From Bacteroidales bacterium (GTDB lineage Bacteria > Bacteroidota > Bacteroidia > Bacteroidales > UBA1715), in assembly GCA_016714605.1 (NCBI GenBank), contig JADKDL010000028.1, forward strand, positions 1 through 28,488: a DNA stretch of 28,488 nt, read 5' to 3'. The notes below the pieces were generated by a model. That model was not told where the DNA came from, did not search any database, and saw only the letters and a program-made list of their open reading frames with translations. The translations under genes were made by a program, and so were the position numbers. Positions 9,459-17,796 of the stretch are shown one piece after another; position 1 is the first letter of the stretch; the number at the start of each line of letters is the position of its first letter.

Positions 9459-9503
9459 AAAAAAGCAAAGGCTTCATAAAAAATGAAGCCTTTGCTTTAA
9501 ATA
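9459..9503 (-). terminator. Intrinsic terminator after the exported-protein gene
   Basis: Long perfect stem AAAGCAAAGGCTTCAT / ATGAAGCCTTTGCTTT around an A-rich loop, with T-rich sequence on the minus-strand exit side. It lies just past the stop of the minus-strand gene ending at 9509 and should insulate it from the ABC transporter gene. Confidence 0.8.
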
Positions 9504-9508
9504 AATTT

Positions 9509-10174
9509 TTATTTGCCTGTAGAGAATTGTTTGTAGTCTTCTGATAGAAACTTGCGTCCTACCATTATAGCTACACAACCTTCGGGTTTTAAATTTGCCG
9601 GAGGTACTACCAATTCTATTACTACCGATTTTGTTGTTTGAACTGTTTCTTCAAAGTATTTTTTATCAGATGTTTTACTATTGAATATCTCTTCTTCTCT
9701 AATGAAACGCTCTGTTTTCCAAATGGTATCTGATTTTGTAATTGTATTATATTTTAGTACTTTATAAACAGGGGAGCCATATTCATCAACCTTTGCTTCG
9801 CCCCATTCATTGTACTCTACAATATATTCGCCTTTTGCATTTTTTTCATAAACGGGGTCTTCTATTTCAATTTTATTAATTTTTTCTACTACTCTTTTAT
9901 ATTCTCTCACGGCTTTTAATATTCGATAGTCTACTTTTCCCAAAATTGGATCTGAACAACAGAATATTCTAACCAAATTTTTTGAATAGAGTACTACTTT
10001 AAGTCTACTGGTATCTCCGGGGGTTAAACTACCGTAGTTCGACTGACTTCTATAATCAAATCCACTACCTAAATCTGCTGTTTTACAAATATTTTTAGAT
10101 GAACAAACTTGAGCTACTGAACTAAAACTAATTATAGAAAATAGAAATATAGAAAGTTTTATTATTAGTTTCAT
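9509..10174 (-). CDS. Exported protein of unknown function (221 aa)
   Basis: Signal peptide at 1-21 (KLSIFLFSIISFSSVA, cleavage near AQ). The mature part starts with two cysteines (CSSKNIC), then GFDYRSQSNYGSL, a vicinal cysteine pair in RIFCCSDPILGKVDY, a charged middle rich in Tyr, Lys and Glu with two DPVY/SPVY-like phrases about 25 residues apart, and a final beta-like segment VVIELVVPPA followed by EGCVAIMV. The arrangement (a short Cys-containing head, a strand ending near Cys, a late strand before GCVAIMV) recalls a recurrent family of small exported Bacteroidetes proteins, but I cannot name it or give it a role. It sits 50 bases downstream of a lipoprotein gene on the same strand and the two are probably an operon. 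Frame intact. Confidence 0.7.
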   Translation of the reverse strand: MKLIIKLSIFLFSIISFSSVAQVCSSKNICKTADLGSGFDYRSQSNYGSLTPGDTSRLKVVLYSKNLVRIFCCSDPILGKVDYRILKAVREYKRVVEKINKIEIEDPVYEKNAKGEYIVEYNEWGEAKVDEYGSPVYKVLKYNTITKSDTIWKTERFIREEEIFNSKTSDKKYFEETVQTTKSVVIELVVPPANLKPEGCVAIMVGRKFLSEDYKQFSTGK

Positions 10175-10224
10175 ATGTTTATATTTTTTTGAGGTTCTTT
10201 TCCTTTAGTTATTGTCAATAAAAA

Positions 10225-11043
10225 TTAACCTATAAGTTCCATTCGTATTGCTTTTATTTTGTCGGCAATTTCTTTGTACTGTTCTTTGGTTATGTTTACA
10301 CCATCGGGGTTGTCAATCAGTTTATCAAATGAATATTGCAAGTCAATAAGTTGTTTCAGGTAAATTTCCGATACATTATTATTTTTCAATGTTCTCATGT
10401 ATTCAATTAGATTTTCTAAAAGAAAACTTTGTTCGGTTATTCTCAATACGATTGGACTTTCATCTTCATATTTTATTACTGAATTCACCGATAGAAATAC
10501 ACTTTCTATCCAACCACCAAGGAGAATTTCTGATAAAACGTCAGATTTTCCGTTTTCCTCCAAATAGGTACAAACTTCCCAATAAGAGTCATTTGTAATT
10601 TGGTATAGCGAATCAGAATTATTGAGGTTATTGTCTATTCTGTCTAGTATTTCTGTATCGTAGCCATCGTTTATTCCTAAACCATCGGCCATTTTTTTTA
10701 AGGTCTTGAAATAGGTATGTGTTTCTTGCTGTTTCTCAAAAACGGTGCAGTAAGCTAAATCGGCTGCATAAATTCCGAAGTTTATTGCCTTTTTTTCTTT
10801 ATCCAAATAGTCACCGGCTTTATCTGCTTTATGTAACTCTTCTTGTACAAAGTTTGCTCCTTCCGATTTTATTAGAATAAATAACTCAACCGGCGATGGT
10901 AACCTAAAACTAGTATTTGCATCAATTTTCGGTTCTGTTTTTTCATCTAGAGTAGACGTGTTTTCTTCTGATTCATTTGTATTGCTTGTAGAGCAACCCA
11001 TGAGCAATGAAATAAAAAAGATACTAATAAGAACTTTTTTCAT
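10225..11043 (-). CDS. Lipoprotein of unknown function (272 aa)
   Basis: The lipoprotein signal is clear: KKVLISIFFISLLMGC with the lipobox cysteine at 17, followed by a Ser/Thr/Asn/Glu-rich linker to about 45. The rest is soluble and strongly helical, with phrases SPVELFILIKSEGANF, AINFGIYAADLAYCTVFEKQ, NNSDSLYQITNDSYWEVCTYL and a conserved-looking GGWIESVFLSVN. I recognise this as a lineage-typical Bacteroidetes lipoprotein without known function. Its anchoring is probably periplasm-facing, but the sequence cannot decide the membrane. It is the first gene of a likely two-gene operon with the exported protein downstream. Frame intact and length plausible. Confidence 0.75.
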   Translation of the reverse strand: MKKVLISIFFISLLMGCSTSNTNESEENTSTLDEKTEPKIDANTSFRLPSPVELFILIKSEGANFVQEELHKADKAGDYLDKEKKAINFGIYAADLAYCTVFEKQQETHTYFKTLKKMADGLGINDGYDTEILDRIDNNLNNSDSLYQITNDSYWEVCTYLEENGKSDVLSEILLGGWIESVFLSVNSVIKYEDESPIVLRITEQSFLLENLIEYMRTLKNNNVSEIYLKQLIDLQYSFDKLIDNPDGVNITKEQYKEIADKIKAIRMELIG

Positions 11044-11445
11044 ATGTTTGGTTTTTAGTGGTTTTTTTGTCTTTAAACTTTAATCCTTTATTAAAAATCA
11101 TTTTTCTTTGTAAGAAACCTGAGCGTTTTAAAGGATGTGATTCTTTTTCATTGCAATATGATTTAATCGTAATGTCTGATTTTAAACCATAGTAACAATA
11201 AAATTATCAAATACACACAAATATATAAATATATAGAAATTGTGCAAATTTAATAAACATGATATAAGACAGTTATTTGAAAAAAAATTATATTATAAAA
11301 TTATGCTTTGCTTATGTATAAATACTCAATTACACAAAATCGAAAAAAAATAAATATAACTATGTAAAAACATACTACTTAATATGTCAAAATAAGATAA
11401 ATTTGCAAAACAAAAAAAGTTTAAATTAATATTAAAAATATAGCA
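11044..11445. other. Divergent AT-rich spacer between the lipoprotein gene and gpmI
   Basis: 402 bases with no credible ORF. It must hold both outward promoters. The right side carries a consensus -7 box for gpmI (separate entry). On the left, toward the lipoprotein, I see only A/T-rich sequence and no good TAnnTTTG box. Confidence 0.7.
11398..11405 (+). promoter_or_regulatory. gpmI: Bacteroidetes -7 promoter box for gpmI
   Basis: TAAATTTG matches TAnnTTTG and lies 41 bases before the gpmI ATG, predicting a leader of about 35 bases. The A-rich stretch just upstream of the start is the usual Bacteroidetes substitute for a Shine-Dalgarno sequence. Confidence 0.55.
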
Positions 11446-12963
11446 ATGAGTAAGAAAGCGATTTTAATGATATTAGACGGATGGGGAATTGGAGATAAAT
11501 CTAAGTCGGATGTGATTTTTTCAACACCAACCCCATATATAGACGGTTTATTGAGCAATTATCCTAATGCTACATTGGGCACATCGGGTGAGGATGTAGG
11601 TCTACCTGCCGGAGTAATGGGAAATTCGGAAGTAGGACATTTAAATATTGGAGCCGGTAGAGTTATTTATCAAGATTTGGTAAGAATAAACAAAGAGGTA
11701 AAAGAAGGTACAATTGCAAAAAATAAAACAATTGTAGAAGCATATACCTACGCAAAGAAAAATAATAAAAAAATACATTTACTCGGCTTACTTTCTGATG
11801 CCGGAGTACATTCAATGGATCATCACGCATACAAACTGTGCGATATTGCAAAAGAATACGGAATAGATAAAATATTTGTACATGCTTTTACCGATGGTAG
11901 AGACACTGACCCTAAGAGTGGACTAGCATTTATGAAAAGTTTACAAGCCCATTTAAGTGGTTCTGTAGGCAAAGTTGGCTCTATAATAGGTAGATTTTAT
12001 GCTATGGATAGAGACAAACGTTGGGAAAGAGTAAAAGAAGCTTACGACTTATTGGTGAACGGAAAAGGTGCATCATTTACCGATCCTGTTAAAGCAATTC
12101 AAGATTCTTATGCTGAAAACCTAACCGATGAATTTGTAAAACCTCATATAGCTGTTGATGCAAACGGAAAACCTATTGCTTTGATTGAAGAGGGAGATGT
12201 AGTAATCTGTTTCAATTATAGAACAGACAGACTTAGAGAACTTACTACCGTTCTTACTCAAAAGAATATGCCTGAATTAGGTATGGCTACTTTGCCATTG
12301 CATTATTGCACAATGACCAGATACGATGATTCATTTAAAGGTGTAAACATTATATACGACAAAGATAATTTGATAAATACCTTGGGCGAAGTTGTTGCAA
12401 AAGCCGGAAAGAAACAAATTAGAATTGCCGAAACAGAAAAATATGCTCACGTTACCTTTTTCTTTTCAGGTGGTAGAGAAACCGAATTTGAAAACGAAAG
12501 AAGAATACTTATAAATTCTCCAAAAGTAGCAACATACGATTTGCAACCAGAGATGAGTGCTTATGAAGTAACCGATGCTATTTTGCCGGAAATAAATAAT
12601 GAAACTGCCGATTTTATCTGTCTAAATTTTGCTAATGGCGATATGGTTGGACATACAGGTATATATGAAGCAATTCAGAAAGCTATAAAAACAGTTGATG
12701 CTTGTGTTGAGAAAGTTGTAGAAGCTGCCAAAAAACACGGTTATACGGTTATGATAATTGCCGATCATGGAAATGCCGACTTTGCAATAAATGCCGATGG
12801 AAGTCAGAATACAGCACACACCACCAATCCGGTGCCTGTAATGTTGGTAAGCAATGAATATAAGCAAATAAAAAGCGGAATATTAGCCGATGTAGCACCG
12901 ACACTTTGTAAAATTATGGGCTTGACGGTTCCTTCCGAGATTTCAGGAAATTCGCTCGTTTAA
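11446..12963 (+). CDS. gpmI: 2,3-bisphosphoglycerate-independent phosphoglycerate mutase
   Basis: Interconverts 3- and 2-phosphoglycerate in glycolysis using a Mn-dependent phosphoserine intermediate; cytosolic. At 505 residues it matches the family. Visible features: N-terminal metal ligand D11 in LMILDGWG, catalytic Ser61 within GNSEVGH (59-65), substrate-binding TDGRDTDP near 149-156, the segment GRFYAMDRDKRWERV, and the C-terminal metal-binding IADHGNAD and HTTNPVPV motifs. Single-gene transcription unit: own promoter box upstream and a strong hairpin terminator right after the stop. Frame intact. Confidence 0.98.
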   Translation: MSKKAILMILDGWGIGDKSKSDVIFSTPTPYIDGLLSNYPNATLGTSGEDVGLPAGVMGNSEVGHLNIGAGRVIYQDLVRINKEVKEGTIAKNKTIVEAYTYAKKNNKKIHLLGLLSDAGVHSMDHHAYKLCDIAKEYGIDKIFVHAFTDGRDTDPKSGLAFMKSLQAHLSGSVGKVGSIIGRFYAMDRDKRWERVKEAYDLLVNGKGASFTDPVKAIQDSYAENLTDEFVKPHIAVDANGKPIALIEEGDVVICFNYRTDRLRELTTVLTQKNMPELGMATLPLHYCTMTRYDDSFKGVNIIYDKDNLINTLGEVVAKAGKKQIRIAETEKYAHVTFFFSGGRETEFENERRILINSPKVATYDLQPEMSAYEVTDAILPEINNETADFICLNFANGDMVGHTGIYEAIQKAIKTVDACVEKVVEAAKKHGYTVMIIADHGNADFAINADGSQNTAHTTNPVPVMLVSNEYKQIKSGILADVAPTLCKIMGLTVPSEISGNSLV

Positions 12964-12979
12964 TCACAATTATCTATAT

Positions 12980-13022
12980 AAAAAAAAGGAGACCATCACG
13001 ATTGATGGTCTCCTTTTTTTTT
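12980..13022 (+). terminator. gpmI: Intrinsic terminator of gpmI
   Basis: Stem AAAGGAGACCATCA / TGATGGTCTCCTTT with loop CGAT, followed by a long T run and preceded by an A run, beginning 17 bases after the gpmI stop codon. Strong and nearly symmetrical. Confidence 0.9.
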
Positions 13023-13029
13023 GTCATTG

Positions 13030-13246
13030 GGTTCCCAATTTTTAACGATATCCCATTGTACGGGCAACCCTTGTGGTTGCCCAAAATTTAACGGTTCGCC
13101 CAATTATTCCAATATCGCAATGTACGGGCAACCCTTGTGGTTGCCCCTATTATGTGGTTGCCCAAATGTATTCCAAGTATTGCAATGTATGGGCAACCCT
13201 GTGTGGTTGCCCTATTTATAGGGTCGCCACACAGGGCGACCCCTAC
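13030..13246. repeat. Tandem 64-bp palindromic repeat array (about 3.5 units)
   Basis: Three units start near 13030, 13094 and 13157, with a divergent half unit from about 13219. Each carries a palindrome GGGCAACC / GGTTGCCC around a short loop of CTTGT type, preceded by CAATGTACGGG-like bases. The palindromes recur at about 13060, 13124 and 13188, a period of 64. The stretch between palindromes is more diverged but alignable, beginning GGTTC/GCCCAA and containing TTCCAA. The last palindrome is a GGGTCGCC / GGCGACCC variant. The units are far GC-richer than their surroundings, which suggests an imported or mobile REP/MITE-like element. No protein-coding frame is plausible, since 64 is not a multiple of three and the overlapping frames are artefacts of the repeat. 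Confidence 0.85.
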
Positions 13247-13269
13247 AACAATTATTATATATAAAACAA

Positions 13270-13307
13270 AAAAAGAAAAGGATGTAATACGATTACATCC
13301 TTTTCTC
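13270..13307 (-). terminator. Intrinsic terminator of the glucuronoyl esterase gene
   Basis: Perfect stem AGAAAAGGATGTAAT / ATTACATCCTTTTCT with a 3-base loop. Reading the minus strand it is followed by a T-rich tract, and it lies about 30 bases past the stop of the esterase gene. Confidence 0.85.
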
Positions 13308-13338
13308 AATAATTCAATGTTTTTAATTTAAGAAATTA

Positions 13339-15761
13339 TTATTTATCAGTCCACTTCAACTCGCATGGAGCCGATACTTTTATTAAATATCCTTTTGCCC
13401 AAGACACTGTTTTTAGTGAATTTAAGAATTGACTACCCGATTTGGTATAAAACCCGTTTTGGTCTTTTACAATTTCAAGTTTATCGAATATTGACGAGAA
13501 TGCTATTTCAATGGTAACAGATTTTTCATAAGGATACCCAACAAGATTCCATCCTGCTTTGAGAGGTATAGAAATTGTGCTGCAAGTGCCTTCAACTACT
13601 CCGCAACCACATAGTCCGGGAGCAGTCTTTTTTGCATCCGCCGGACAACCATCTAAGCAATCCATAATACCATCTTTATCAGTATCAACATCTGGTACAC
13701 CGCAACCGCAGGTGCCTGGTGCTGTTTTGTTCGGGTCGTTCGGACAATCATCTTTCACATCCAATGAAGTAAAAGTCATGTAGTTTAGGTTTACATAATC
13801 TGTAGCACCAATGGTAACCCTAAGAACTTGTTTTCCGGCAGCTAACGTTACTTCAGGAACAGTTACCGTTTGCCAAATTTGCCATCCGGTAGTACTTGGT
13901 ATTGTTACATTATTAGCTATTGTAGTTTCTCCCATTTTTAGGGTAATTGTTCTACCGGTTCCGCTACAGGCAACTCTCAGGTCAAGTTTGTATTTACCCG
14001 CAGCACCCACATTTACGGTATATTCAAGCCATTCGCCTGCTACGGTCCAGCCTAGGTTGTAACCGGTGCCTACGTCTGTACAGTTTTCTATATCCACATC
14101 TTCGTCTGCTCTGAAAGCTACATCGGTTTCGCTACCCGGAGAACTATCAGAATATGCTGCATCTGCACCACCTTCATCAAAATGTTCAAATTCTATTTTG
14201 CCCGGAATAGCAAGAGGTGTACCACCATAAGGACTTTGCGGCACCGTTACATTTGCAGTAACCGTTGCAGTACCTGTTTTGTTGGTATTATCGGTAGCTT
14301 TTGCCGTTATGGTGTATGCTCCTTTAGTAGTAGGAGTCCATGTTGCAGTGTACGGACTTGTTTCATCGGTGCTAATTAAAGTACCGTTTACCGAAAATTC
14401 TACTTTAGAAATGGTACCGTCGGTATCAGTTGCCGTAGCTGCAATAGCAACTGCTGCACCAGCTTCTATACTCGTAGTAGATGTTGGAGCTGTAATGGCA
14501 ACTTTTGGCGTTGTTTCATCGCTTACAAAGGTTGGGGTAGTCCATTTTATAGAAGCAGCATAGTCCAGATTAAATTTTGGGTTTACCGGAGCAGCTTTTA
14601 CATTGGTACTAACAGTTTGGTTTTCAAAAACTTGTTTATGAATGATTGACAAGCAGTACTCTGACTAGTGGCCAACTGACAATGCTCGTGACCCGATGCA
14701 AAGTCATAGCCAAATCTATCTTCAACTTTCATAGCTTTCCATACTTCTAGAGCCGCCATGGTCGATTTGTAGCCCGATTCATCGCCCAACCATTCCTGAT
14801 AAGGGTTGCCCAAGATAAGCACCGCACGGGGAGCAATCATAGCAATTAACTCATGATGATCGTGAGGCAATGTATTTGGCTTTAAAGTTTTCATACTCGT
14901 TTTAAACCAAGAATAATTGGTATTGTCAATTTTCTCAACCTCAGTTCCTGTTCTGGTAGTAAATGCCTGTGACAATCTCCATGAGCTAATACCACCACCA
15001 CCAGACTCTTGAACAATGGTAAGAGCAATTCTTTCATCTAAAGCACCACCAAACAGTGCCATTTTTCCTGCATAAGAACAACCTGTTACCGCTATTCTTT
15101 TCATGTCTACATTTATTTGATCTTTTACCAATTCCAAACCATCTATAAGTCTACTGATACCCCACGACCAAGCACTGTAATTACCAATTTTGCCCCATAA
15201 ATCGGGAAAAATTTTGTAATAAGGATCGGTTTGTCTTTGCTGACTGTTCATATTATAATTTACAATCTGATCGTGAGTAAATGGCATAGTAATACAACCA
15301 CTAAAAAGGCTAGCAGTAACGCCGCCCGTAGCACTATTCATACCTATTACAACCGGGTGAGGACCCGCACCCGAAGGTATATTCAGTTTTGAAGTTAAGG
15401 TAAGGGTTTGTCCGCTTATGGTTACATTTACGGTAAGAGTACCTCCCGAATATGTAGCAGTTATGTTTTGCGGTTTGTCTGGTTTAGTCCCAATTTCATA
15501 TTGTTCCAGATCTTTCTTAATTTCATTTCTTCTACATTTCCAACCATCAAATGTTGATACTTTAGTACCGTCATTCATTGTAAAGGGGTCGGGCAGGGTG
15601 GCAAGTGTTGTAGATAGATTGCCGTAGGTTACAGAGCAACTAGCACCGGTATTTTCTACATCATATACCAAAGGTACCGTTTGCGCTAGTAAGCTACCGG
15701 CAAATACCATACTTACTAGCAGCATGAAAATTCTAATTGTAATTCTCTTTTTTTGTTTCAT
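13339..15761 (-). CDS. Secreted modular glucuronoyl esterase (CE15 - Ig-like - CBM6), one frameshift
   Basis: CE15 enzymes cleave esters between lignin alcohols and glucuronoxylan. Signal peptide 1-26 (ending LLAQ). The catalytic module spans roughly 30-385 with nucleophile Ser229 in GCSYAGK (227-233), acid Glu252 in QESGGGG, and His in SGHEHCQ (H358 or H360). It then shifts frame: the first frame ends at 14598 and the second, starting before it, continues from the same homopolymers (TTTTC AAAAA on the plus strand near 14631-14640). The second half encodes an Ig-like domain (DGTISKVEFSVNG), a CBM6 (IPGKIEFEHFDEGG ... GEWLEYTV ... WQIWQTV), two Cys-rich calcium-repeat-like units with DVDTDKDGIMDC, and a C-terminal module starting IPLKAGWNLVGYP. 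CBM6 often binds xylan. I see no T9SS sorting domain. Full length is about 807 residues; the frameshift is probably a sequence error. Confidence 0.88.
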
Positions 15762-15898
15762 TTTATTTAAAATTAATGCGTTAATAATGAAAGTAAACCC
15801 TAGTTTCTTATTCTTAATAAAACACTTAAAATCAAAAACACCATTTCTATTAATAATTAGATGTAAATTTTTTTTAATGTTTTAATATTTACTTAACA

Positions 15899-15906
15899 CA
15901 AAGTTA
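15899..15906 (-). promoter_or_regulatory. Candidate -7 box for the glucuronoyl esterase gene
   Basis: The minus strand reads TAACTTTG, an exact TAnnTTTG match, giving a predicted leader of about 130 bases before the ATG at 15761. No clear -33 element was seen. Confidence 0.4.
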
Positions 15907-16020
15907 TTTTATAATTAAAATAAGGTCATGTATTATTGTTGCATATGCTTTCTGAATTGTTGTATGTGAAGTATTTATTAAGAAAGCTATAATTTTTTAA
16001 TGTATAGTCTCAACAGCTTT

Positions 16021-16060
16021 AAACAAAGAGAGCCGGAATGTTTTCCAGCTCTCTTTGTTT
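16021..16060 (-). terminator. Intrinsic terminator of the SulP gene
   Basis: Stem AAACAAAGAGAGC / GCTCTCTTTGTTT, with an inner GGA/TTCC pairing that closes a small loop. It lies just after the SulP stop on the minus strand. The A-tract is part of the stem, so the exit T-tract is short. Confidence 0.7.
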
Positions 16061-16103
16061 ATTGAAATGAGTTTAATGTAATAAAACTTGCAGATTTAAG
16101 GTA

Positions 16104-17743
16104 TTATTCAATTTGTTTCGATAGTTCCGTTGCCGATGCTAAAGCTTTATCAAAAGAATCATAAATATTAGAATTGCTGATTAGATTGGTAATATTTCCT
16201 TTATCTAAATCTTTTTTCACAGAAGCTCTTACACCAGAAAGTAAAACAGTAACATTATTGTTTTGAAGTTCATGTATAGCAGAACGAAGATTTACAATTC
16301 CTGTAGCATCAATAAAAGGAACATGTCTCATTCTAAGAATAAGAATTTTGCAAGTAACTCCTGTACTTTTAATTACATCAGCATACTGTTTAGCTGAGGC
16401 AAAGAAGAACGGGCCGCTTATTTCATAAACAGACACTTTAGGAGGAAGAATGCTATAATCATCAATCAAATCGCTATCTATATTTTGACCAGATGAGTCA
16501 CCAATATCAGACATTCGTTTCATAAACAATAGCGCAGATAATACAACACCAGCTTCTATAGCCACGGTTAAATCTACCAACACCGTTAAGAAAAAGGTAG
16601 TTAATAATATAATTGAATCAAAGAGCGAACTTTTATAATAGATATAAATAAACGCCATTCGCTCATATTATAAGATACGACTATAAGAATACCAGCCAAA
16701 CAAGACATGGGAATTAATTTAGCCATTCCACCAAAAAAGAGTAAAATAATAAGTACTATAATAGAATGAACTATTCCTGAGATTGGAGTTCTACCACCAT
16801 TCTTAACATTCGTTACAGTTCGTGCAATTGCTCCCGTAGCTGGAATTCCTCCAAATAATGGAGTAACGATATTTGCAATACCTTGTGCTATCAGCTCCGT
16901 ATTTGATCTATGTTTACTGCTTATCATACCATCGGTTACTACTGCCGAGAGTAATGCTGATACAGCACCTAAAAAGGCAATCGTTAAAGCAGGAGCTACA
17001 TATTGAGAAAGTGTTGAGAAATTTATTGCCGGAAAATGAAAACCAATTGATTGAGGTATATCTCCGAATGTACTTTCAATTGTAGTTACCGGTAATTTAA
17101 ATATATAAACACATAAAGTAACAATTACTATTGCAACAAAAAAAGAGGGTACTTTTGTAGTAATTTTTTTAAAATATATAGTTATTAAAATTGTTGCTAT
17201 TGTAATCATTATTGCAATAGGATTGAATGTTGAGTATGACAGAGCATATTCACTCCATTTGCCTAAGAAATTTGATGGAATTGTATCTATATGTAATCCG
17301 AAAGCATCTTTTATTTGCAAGGAGAGAATTATTACTGCACTGCCGCTTGTAAATCCTACGGTAAGCGGATGGGGTATATATTTTAGTAAGGTTCCAAGTT
17401 TAAGTATGCCAAATAATATTAATATAATACCTGCCATTATTGTGGAAATAAGCAAACCTTCATATCCGAATTTCTCAATAATACTTACAATTATTACAAT
17501 AAAAGCACCTGTAGGACCACCTATTTGAACTCGACTACCTCCAAAAATAGAAATAACGAATCCGGCAATTATTGCGGTAATTAATCCTTTTTCCGGCGAC
17601 ACGCCAGCTGCAACTGCAAAGGCTATAGAAAGGGGCAAAGCTACTATTCCAACGACGATACCCGACATGATATCTACATTGAAATTTTTTTAAAATCCCC
17701 GATTTAAAAAGGGTGTAAAGTTTGGGTTTGAAAAAGGGGTTCC
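16104..17743 (-). CDS. SulP-family anion transporter with STAS domain (frameshifted)
   Basis: Inner-membrane SulP/SLC26 transporter, moving sulfate, bicarbonate or a related anion; substrate not decidable here. The membrane domain shows GIVVGIVALPLSIAFAVAAG, GGPTGAFIVII, FGGIPATGAIARTVTN and many hydrophobic helices. The cytoplasmic STAS domain follows, with VPFIDATGIVNLRSAIHEL. Between about 16612 and 16630 the frame switches: one reads SIIKVRSLIQ, the other KSSLFDSIILLTTFF; a join at SLFDS restores normal SulP sequence. The 5' end is also disturbed. The ATG at 17668 falls after the usual lead-in (KNFNVDIMSG is in frame upstream), and an ATG near 17743 (MEPLFQTQTLHPF) is the likelier start if two homopolymer indels are corrected. 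Corrected length is about 546 residues, normal for the family. Confidence 0.85.
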
Positions 17744-17796
17744 ATTTTTATGTTTTCTTATATTTTTTTTAAATTATTCTATTCCAGATATTCGTT

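Larger units (their letters stand above)
15762..16103. other. AT-rich spacer upstream of the esterase gene
   Basis: 342 bases with no credible ORF. It contains the esterase promoter side (minus-strand TAACTTTG box at 15899-15906) and the SulP terminator hairpin at 16021-16060. Confidence 0.7.

Noticed and set aside
13030..13246. CRISPR array
   Set aside because: Units recur every 64 bases, but the sequences between palindromes are related to each other and not unique spacers, the repeats vary, and no cas gene is nearby.
13021..13331. Several overlapping small reading frames in the palindromic repeat array
   Set aside because: They differ between units because the period (64) is not a multiple of three, have odd Cys/Gly/Pro composition from the repeat itself, and appear on both strands. 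These are repeat artefacts, not genes.
13339..13570. T9SS C-terminal sorting domain on the esterase
   Set aside because: The tail (GWNLVGYP module) lacks the usual final sorting-signal pattern and Lys/Arg ending that I would expect.
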